Positions 1 to 4,753 of a stretch of DNA of 6,067 bases are shown in pieces. How positions within the stretch are numbered: the stretch's first letter is position 1; every line of letters begins with the position of its first letter. A program made the position numbers and the translations under genes. The stretch lies in assembly GCA_017648235.1 (NCBI GenBank), contig JAGCIZ010000328.1, positions 1 through 6,067 on the forward strand, read 5' to 3'. Under the pieces are notes generated by a model. It saw only the letters and a list, made by a program, of their open reading frames with translations, was not told the origin of the DNA and made no database searches. This DNA is from Paludibacteraceae bacterium. GTDB taxonomy: Bacteria > Bacteroidota > Bacteroidia > Bacteroidales > Paludibacteraceae.

Positions 1-1629
1 AGATGCAGTAACCGCACCAACAGGACGAGCAACAGCTGTACCTTCTGAACCTTCTTTTGAACCTACAAGTTGAACTGTAGCTTTTCCGCTCAACACTTTG
101 TAACGAATAGTGAATTCGTAACCAGTAGCAAGAGGGAATTGAGTTTTGAACAAGTGCAAGTAAACAGAAGTGTTTGCTGCATTAGTGTTTTCAACTTTCA
201 AACAAGAACCTCCAAACCAAGCATCTTCCCAACAAATGTTTGCAGAAAATCCTGTAGGAACATTACTAGCATCACGACCCATGAATGATGTGGTAATCCA
301 CCAACGCCATGTTGGCATGTAGTCTTGAATACCAATATTGTACCATTCGTGATTGAAAGTAGTTTCACCTTCATTATTGAAGAATGCTCCATTACCGTTG
401 TTGAAGTAAGTAATGAATGGGAAATATCCGTTAACTGTCCATGACAAGACAGATTTAGCAGGAACTAATTTAGAAAATCCTCCTAAAGCAGTTCCAAGGT
501 GATATCCCAATCTGTTGGTCAAAGCAGGAGTGTTTACAGGATTTCGTGAAGAACCTGTAAATACGTTTTCCATTTGACGATTGTAAACTGCTTGACAAGA
601 GTCAGGAGATGAACCATTCTTTGAGCGACTTTCGTAAGGCATGCTTGAGTTGTGTGCTCCCCAAATACCGATAGAGATGTTATAGTTTTGCAATTCTAGC
701 CAATTAGCTTCTTGTCTTCCTTGCATGTCCATACCAGCATATACATCCCAAGAAGAATTTGAACGTAAGTCATTTGCTTTGGTTTGCGAATTTTGAAGTT
801 GTGATCTTCCCCAGTTATAGTTCAAAAAGAATCCGTTACAAACAGGATAACCATTATAATGGAACCAACTATTATTTGTTCCGTCAAGTTGGTTCGAACC
901 AAAACTCATTGAACCATTGTTGCGAACACCGTCATACCAATCGATATGCAATGCATCCATTCCATAAGAAGCTTTTTTCTGGTGCATTTGAGAGAAGAAA
1001 GACTGTAAATTGTTCAAATTTACTCCGCTTACGGTAACCTTAAAACTACACTCAGAATTGAATCCTAAACCGTCAATTCCATAGTATTTCATAAGTTTTA
1101 GCAGTTTGTCAGCACCACCATTGTAGAATTGAGCATAGATTGCTCCATTGCCGTCGCTTGACAAGTTTGCACCGTACGCAGGTTGGCTTACTACAGAGTT
1201 AGCTACACCATTTTTGTGACATACATCAGAAAAAGCGCCAGGACAACTTAAAAATCCCTGAGTCCAGTTTCCGTGAATATCAGTGTAACTCCAAATGTTA
1301 TATGCTTCAGAATCAAACATATAACGAGGTAAACTTGTCCAACCATCTCCACCTACTGGACACCACCACATTACCTTACGATTAGGACTGAGCGAGGTGT
1401 TCACCTGTGTGTTAGAGTTAGTAAATCTCTTCATTGGTTTTACACGAGAAATGAAGAAATATTCGTCTTCTTCACAACCAGAAAGTGCAGTTCCTGGATT
1501 CCAACTACTATACTGACTAGCAAGATTAATACTACGATTAATGTAGTTGTTGTGATTTAATGCTTGAGCGTTTACTTTTGCTGTGACGCAGAGCAAAATA
1601 GCTACAATAAAAAGTAATTTCTTTTTCAT
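1..1629 (-). CDS. Secreted endo-beta-N-acetylglucosaminidase, glycoside hydrolase family 85 (C-terminus beyond window)
   Basis: The frame is open without a stop from ATG at 1629-1627 to the left edge, giving 543 residues; the C-terminus is missing. GH85 enzymes hydrolyse the GlcNAc-beta-1,4-GlcNAc bond in the core of N-glycans by substrate-assisted catalysis, using an Asn and a Glu spaced N-x-E. Here the motif GIDGLGFNSE (residues 184-193) supplies Asn191 and Glu193. Other GH85-like blocks, recognised from memory, are CHKNGV (137-142), HIDWYDG (228-234), DVYAGMDMQG (295-304) and QDYMPTWRWW (435-444). The last opens a probable beta-sandwich domain that reaches the window edge. Residues 1-21 form a Sec signal peptide (MKKK, hydrophobic core, likely cut after VNA), so the enzyme is exported. 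The mature part has nine cysteines. Family members often exceed 600 residues, so further domains, possibly a T9SS sorting domain, should follow. It has its own promoter and diverges from the radical SAM gene. Family call is strong; the exact glycan substrate is not known. Confidence 0.88.
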   Translation of the reverse strand, partial: MKKKLLFIVAILLCVTAKVNAQALNHNNYINRSINLASQYSSWNPGTALSGCEEDEYFFISRVKPMKRFTNSNTQVNTSLSPNRKVMWWCPVGGDGWTSLPRYMFDSEAYNIWSYTDIHGNWTQGFLSCPGAFSDVCHKNGVANSVVSQPAYGANLSSDGNGAIYAQFYNGGADKLLKLMKYYGIDGLGFNSECSFKVTVSGVNLNNLQSFFSQMHQKKASYGMDALHIDWYDGVRNNGSMSFGSNQLDGTNNSWFHYNGYPVCNGFFLNYNWGRSQLQNSQTKANDLRSNSSWDVYAGMDMQGRQEANWLELQNYNISIGIWGAHNSSMPYESRSKNGSSPDSCQAVYNRQMENVFTGSSRNPVNTPALTNRLGYHLGTALGGFSKLVPAKSVLSWTVNGYFPFITYFNNGNGAFFNNEGETTFNHEWYNIGIQDYMPTWRWWITTSFMGRDASNVPTGFSANICWEDAWFGGSCLKVENTNAANTSVYLHLFKTQFPLATGYEFTIRYKVLSGKATVQLVGSKEGSEGTAVARPVGAVTAS

Positions 1630-1672
1630 AATTAAATTGTTTAGATAAATAAAAAATTGAAAATAATGTTTC

Positions 1673-1703
1673 CAAAGGTAAGAGAAGAATTTATTAAAAC
1701 AAA
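1673..1703 (-). promoter_or_regulatory. Bacteroidota-type promoter for the GH85 gene
   Basis: On the minus strand TTTG (1703-1700) is followed after 19 bp by TACCTTTG (1680-1673). This matches the -33 TTTG / -7 TAnnTTTG arrangement of the Bacteroidota primary sigma factor in both sequence and spacing. It predicts a 5' leader of roughly 40 nt before the ATG at 1629. No Shine-Dalgarno sequence is visible; the leader just before the start is A/T-rich, as is common in this phylum. Confidence 0.65.
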
Positions 1704-1753
1704 GAAATTTTCCTTCTTTATATACTTTTTTTACTGTTTACTATATTTTTTTC

Positions 1754-1761
1754 TAACTTTG
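1754..1761 (+). promoter_or_regulatory. -7 promoter element for the radical SAM gene
   Basis: TAACTTTG matches the TAnnTTTG -7 consensus and lies 31 bp before the ATG at 1793, implying a leader of about 25 nt. No good -33 TTTG is present at the expected distance; the upstream DNA is a T-rich stretch (about 1725-1753). An AAGGA at 1777-1781 could act as a weak ribosome binding site, 11 nt from the start codon. The stretch between this site and the opposing GH85 promoter is only A/T-rich spacer. Confidence 0.5.
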
Positions 1762-1792
1762 CTTAGAAGTTTGATTAAGGAATTGCCCGTTT

Positions 1793-2563
1793 ATGTTGTT
1801 TGAAAAAATAGTTTTTGGTCCGATAAAAAGTCGTCGTTTAGGAACTTCTTTGGGGGTAAATCTTTTGCCTAAAGGTAACAAGATTTGTACGTTCAATTGT
1901 ATTTATTGTGAATGTGGGTTTAATTCGATAAATATAAAGGAAGCAAAATATCCAACAGTTGAAGAAGTTAAATTTGCACTTGAAAGTCGATTGAATGAGA
2001 TGCAACAAAATAATGAAGGTTTGGATACAATAACTTTTGCTGGGGATGGCGAGCCAACGATGAATCCATTTTTTCTTGAAATAATTGAAGAAACAATTCG
2101 TCTTAGAGATTTTTATTTTCCTTTAGCAAAAATTAGTGTGTTGTCGAATGCTACAATGCTCAATAATGAGAGGGTTTTTGAGGCTTTGAAAATGGTTGAC
2201 AATAACATCCTTAAATTAGACTCTGTAAATGAAGAAACGGTAAAAATAATCAACCAGCCAACAAATCCTAATTTTTCTATCGAGAAAACTATTGATACAC
2301 TATCCAAATTCAATGGTAAATTGACTATTCAAACACTTTTTTTTAGTGGAGTTTTTAATGGAAAACATTTTGACAACACGACGGAAGATGAGGTATCTGC
2401 GTGGTTGAGTGTTTTGAAAAGGATTTGTCCAAAGTCAGTACAAATTTATTCACTTGACAGAAAAACTCCTGCTGAAGGATTGCAAAAAGCTTCAAAAGAA
2501 AAATTGCAGGAAATTGGGGAAAGAGTTAGAACCTTAGGTTTTGAAACAATTGTTGTTGAATAG
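1793..2563 (+). CDS. Radical SAM protein, COG0731 (wyosine-synthase-like) family
   Basis: A 256-residue protein that would bind a [4Fe-4S] cluster through Cys32, Cys36 and Cys39 (the CX3CX2C radical SAM signature) and reductively cleave S-adenosylmethionine. The opening FGPIKSRRLGTSLGVN (8-23) and the SAM-contact motif AGDGEPT (83-89, the GGE-type position) are typical of COG0731. So are LSNAT (117-121) and the C-terminal QIYSLDRKTPAEGL (217-230). The archaeal and eukaryotic relatives Taw1/TYW1 make the tricyclic wyosine base on tRNA-Phe. Bacterial members are shorter and their substrate is not established, so a tRNA-modification role is only a suggestion. No signal peptide is seen, so it should be cytoplasmic. 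An extra Cys41 follows the cluster motif directly. The gene is monocistronic with its own -7 element and ends 2 bp from the stop of the convergent porT-like gene. Family confident, function not. Confidence 0.85.
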   Translation: MLFEKIVFGPIKSRRLGTSLGVNLLPKGNKICTFNCIYCECGFNSINIKEAKYPTVEEVKFALESRLNEMQQNNEGLDTITFAGDGEPTMNPFFLEIIEETIRLRDFYFPLAKISVLSNATMLNNERVFEALKMVDNNILKLDSVNEETVKIINQPTNPNFSIEKTIDTLSKFNGKLTIQTLFFSGVFNGKHFDNTTEDEVSAWLSVLKRICPKSVQIYSLDRKTPAEGLQKASKEKLQEIGERVRTLGFETIVVE

Positions 2564-2565
2564 TA

Positions 2566-3258
2566 TTACTCAAAATTGAAACAAACGGTAAGCATTGTTG
2601 TGGTCATTTTAGCAATGGCGTCGTTGTATCGTTTGAATTCAATATTGTCTTCTCTTCCTTGTTTGTCAAACGGCATTAATACATTATTAAATCCAATAGA
2701 GAATTTGATTTCAGGAGAAAATCTAAAGTATGGAAAGTAAATGCAGCATCCTGCTCCGAAATCAATAAAATAGTCAAAAGTGTTGAGCATAATCGGCACT
2801 TTTTTGTTTTTGAAAACATCAAAAGAAACACCTCCTCCTGCAATTAGGTAAGGTTTGTAGTCATGTACGCGAAATGCACTAAATTTAAGGTAAACGGGTA
2901 GTGCAATGATGGCGGATTGTACCGATGTGCTGAAGCGTTCTTGAGTTGTTTGTCCTAAATAACTTATGGTACGTTCGCCAAAATGTAATCCAGGAGAAAA
3001 TCGTATGTTGAAGTAGTCATTTAGTCTAACATCCGAAATTAGCGATACGGTAAATCCCGGCATTAAACTGACAACGTCAGCTTGGTATGTCTCTCCGTCA
3101 ATCTCCTTCTGGCTTGGTATTGTATTAAAATCCAAGAAATTCAAACCTAATGAAAATCCGAAATGAAAACGTTTGTAGTCGGCATATGGCAAGTTTTGTG
3201 CCTGTAATCCGATGCAAGTTAGTAGAAAAAGAAGAAGAATTTTATTTCTAATTTTCAT
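2566..3258 (-). CDS. porT: PorT-like outer-membrane beta-barrel protein, T9SS component
   Basis: A 230-residue protein with a Sec signal peptide (MKIRNKILLLFLLTC, probable cut after LQA at residue 20). Alternating hydrophobic strands typical of a small outer-membrane barrel follow. The opening PYADYKRFHFGFSLGLNF (24-41), PGFTVSLISDVRL (67-79), the strand SPGLHFGERTISY (88-100) and KPYLIAGGGVSFDV (135-148) resemble what I recall of Porphyromonas gingivalis PorT. So does the strand pair around FDYFIDFGAG (161-170) and PEIKFSIG (182-189). The length of about 230-240 residues also fits. PorT/SprT is needed for T9SS secretion of proteins carrying C-terminal sorting domains and for gliding in some relatives; its biochemical role is not settled. 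The chain ends CFNFE, with the aromatic one residue short of the very end. The gene diverges from ndk, with a TACTTTTG element upstream. The alternative is a generic PorT-family barrel unrelated to secretion, which I think less likely. Confidence 0.78.
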   Translation of the reverse strand: MKIRNKILLLFLLTCIGLQAQNLPYADYKRFHFGFSLGLNFLDFNTIPSQKEIDGETYQADVVSLMPGFTVSLISDVRLNDYFNIRFSPGLHFGERTISYLGQTTQERFSTSVQSAIIALPVYLKFSAFRVHDYKPYLIAGGGVSFDVFKNKKVPIMLNTFDYFIDFGAGCCIYFPYFRFSPEIKFSIGFNNVLMPFDKQGREDNIEFKRYNDAIAKMTTTMLTVCFNFE

Positions 3259-3311
3259 TGATTTTGTTTGTAAATGCCCGTTTTATAAACGAGAAATAAA
3301 GAATTTTATTG

Positions 3312-3319
3312 CAAAAGTA
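3312..3319 (-). promoter_or_regulatory. -7 promoter element for the porT-like gene
   Basis: Minus-strand TACTTTTG fits TAnnTTTG and lies 53 bp before the ATG at 3258, giving a leader of about 45 nt. A clear -33 TTTG is not found at 19-21 bp spacing; the nearest TTTG (3349-3346) is too far, at 26 bp. The leader contains a tiny inverted repeat CGTTT-TAT-AAACG (3279-3291) of doubtful meaning. Confidence 0.5.
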
Positions 3320-3375
3320 GCAAATTGTTGAAAGCTATAAAAGTCCAAAATAGATGATTCTTATCGTATTTTTCG

Positions 3376-3383
3376 TATCTTTG
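3376..3383 (+). promoter_or_regulatory. -7 promoter element for ndk and the M23 gene
   Basis: TATCTTTG is a strong match to TAnnTTTG and ends 21 bp before the ndk ATG, so the leader would be only about 15 nt. GATG at 3353-3356 sits at the expected 19 bp spacing but is a poor -33 element. No Shine-Dalgarno sequence precedes the start. The site faces away from the porT-like promoter, so 3259-3404 is a divergent promoter region. Confidence 0.6.
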
Positions 3384-3404
3384 TGGAATATAAATTTGTG
3401 AGTT

Positions 3405-3866
3405 ATGGAAAGAACATTAGTGATTCTAAAGCCAAGTGCAGTACAGCGTGGTTTGATAGGAGAAGTTATTACTCGATTTGAAAGAAAAGGTTTGAAGTTA
3501 GTGGCTATCAAAATGATACAATTGACCGATGAAATTTTGGCAGAACATTATGCCCATTTAATAGATCGTCCGTTCTTTCCTCGCATTGTAGCGGCAATGA
3601 AAGCTTCTCCAGTTATAGTTTGTTGTTGGGAAGGAATTGATTGTGTGCAAGTAGTACGTTCGATGACGGGAGCAACAAACGGGCGGAATGCTGTGGCTGG
3701 TACCATTAGAGGTGATTATAGTGTGAGTGGACAAGAAAATATGGTACATACATCGGATTCTGTGGAAAATGCAAAAATAGAATTGAATCGTTTCTTTGTA
3801 GAGAGTGACTTTTTTGATTATGAATTGCCTACATTAAATTTTATTTATGCGAGCGATGAAAGATAA
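3405..3866 (+). CDS. ndk: Nucleoside diphosphate kinase
   Basis: A 153-residue cytoplasmic enzyme that transfers the gamma-phosphate of ATP to other (d)NDPs through a phosphohistidine, keeping NTP and dNTP pools balanced. The length is as usual for the family. Every recognised active-site residue is present with a constant offset from the classic numbering: Lys9 (in ILKP), Tyr49, Phe57, Arg85, Thr91, Arg102 (in GTIRGD, 99-104), Asn112 and the phosphorylated His115. The histidine lies in NMVHTSDS, where many bacteria have N-x-x-H-G-S-D-S. The Thr91 loop reads TNGRNA where TNP is common. Both look like tolerated lineage variants rather than damage. The start at 3405 is supported by the canonical MERTLVILKP N-terminus and by the -7 element 22 bp upstream. 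Its 3' end overlaps the M23 peptidase gene in another frame, suggesting one transcript. Confidence 0.97.
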   Translation: MERTLVILKPSAVQRGLIGEVITRFERKGLKLVAIKMIQLTDEILAEHYAHLIDRPFFPRIVAAMKASPVIVCCWEGIDCVQVVRSMTGATNGRNAVAGTIRGDYSVSGQENMVHTSDSVENAKIELNRFFVESDFFDYELPTLNFIYASDER

Positions 3867-4728
3867 GTCATTAAGATTTTTTTGTTCTATTTTTTTGATT
3901 CATTTTTTTGTTTCTTTTTCGGCTCAAGAAATAGAGTTAGATTCTTTGTCGCAAAGTAGTCAAGACACTGTAGAGTTTTTTACGGAGTTTGAGTTAGAAA
4001 ATGAACGTTTGTGGCATGGATCGCATCCAGCAGATTCGCTCTATTTTGGTAATTGGAATACTGAAAAGGTAAATCCCTACAAGGTTAAAATTGATAGTTT
4101 GCCAGATTCTTTATGTTTTGCTTGCAAAGAGTATGTTCATCCGCTAGAGAGTACTCGTATAACATCAAATTTTGGTTTGAGAAGGTATCGTTTTCATTAT
4201 GGAATTGACATTGGTTTGAATGTTGGTGATACCATTCGTTCTATTTTTGATGGACAAGTACGTATTCTAGATTATGAAAAAAATGGTTATGGTCGATATT
4301 TGGTTGTTCGCCATTCTAACGGTTTAGAAACAGTTTATGCTCATTTGTCTAAGTCGTTTATGCATATAAATGATACAGTTAAGGCAGGGCAACCGATAGC
4401 TTTGGGGGGAAATACGGGACGATCAACAGGACCTCATTTGCATTTTGAAATACGTTTTTTGGGAAATGCTATAAATCCTTGGAAACTTATAGATTTTGAA
4501 AAAAAACAAATTCGTAGTGATGATTTTTTTATGGTAAAAACTGATGCCTACGATCACAAAAGTATTTTAGACGAATTAGCAAAAGCTTGTTATTGTGTTG
4601 TTCGTTCTGGAGATACACTTTCTGGGTTAGCGCGTCGTTACGGAACTACTGTTTCTAATCTTTGTAAACTTAATCGATTATCATCAAAGAGTATTATTCG
4701 GATTGGTCAGAAAATTAGGTGGAGATAA
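3847..4728 (+). CDS. Secreted M23 family metallopeptidase with C-terminal LysM domain
   Basis: A 293-residue protein that probably cleaves peptidoglycan cross-links in the periplasm. After a signal peptide (hydrophobic FFCSIFLIHFFVSF, likely cut after FSA near residue 26) comes a low-complexity acidic linker, then the M23 (lysostaphin/LytM-type) domain at about 98-217. The zinc ligands are all present: His117 and Asp121 in HYGID, and His199 in GPHLHFE. His166 (YAHL) and His197 complete the catalytic set, so it should be active rather than a degenerate EnvC/NlpD-like activator. A LysM domain (about 249-293, starting YCVVRSGDTLSGLARRYG) would bind glycan strands. ATG 3847 overlaps ndk by 20 bp. 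ATG 3856, three codons later, gives MKDKSLR and an equally good or better signal peptide with an 11 bp overlap. Neither has a clear ribosome site, which fits translational coupling to ndk. The specific bond cut cannot be read from sequence. Confidence 0.93.
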   Translation: MRAMKDKSLRFFCSIFLIHFFVSFSAQEIELDSLSQSSQDTVEFFTEFELENERLWHGSHPADSLYFGNWNTEKVNPYKVKIDSLPDSLCFACKEYVHPLESTRITSNFGLRRYRFHYGIDIGLNVGDTIRSIFDGQVRILDYEKNGYGRYLVVRHSNGLETVYAHLSKSFMHINDTVKAGQPIALGGNTGRSTGPHLHFEIRFLGNAINPWKLIDFEKKQIRSDDFFMVKTDAYDHKSILDELAKACYCVVRSGDTLSGLARRYGTTVSNLCKLNRLSSKSIIRIGQKIRWR

Positions 4729-4747
4729 GCCGTTTTTATCTTTCTCC
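4721..4747. terminator. Possible weak bidirectional hairpin between convergent M23 and recN ends
   Basis: GGAGATAA (4721-4728) can pair with TTATCTTTCTCC (4736-4747) around a GCCGTTT loop, leaving a small bulge. It spans the M23 stop codon and lies 6 bp from the recN stop. The stem is short and A/T-rich with no long flanking U tract on either strand, so this is a tentative call based on position as much as structure. Confidence 0.3.
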
Positions 4748-4753
4748 TAGTAA

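Noticed and set aside
70..1037. Short plus- and minus-strand frames over the left 1 kb (70-288, 198-392, 759-1037).
   Set aside because: They lie across the GH85 frame, have no recognisable motifs and no promoter or ribosome site, and the GH85 reading explains the whole stretch without a stop.
2113..2313. Minus-strand frame inside the radical SAM gene.
   Set aside because: A shadow of a well-supported gene, with no motif of its own.
1785..3283. The string GCCCGTTT occurs just before the radical SAM start (1785-1792) and again in the porT leader (3276-3283).
   Set aside because: Only eight bases, in opposite orientation relative to the genes, and not extended by flanking identity; likely chance.
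3279..3291. Small inverted repeat CGTTT-TAT-AAACG in the leader of the porT-like gene.
   Set aside because: A five-base stem with a three-base loop in AT-rich DNA is expected by chance and matches no known operator I can name.
3558..3749. Minus-strand frame inside ndk.
   Set aside because: Antisense shadow of a conserved enzyme.
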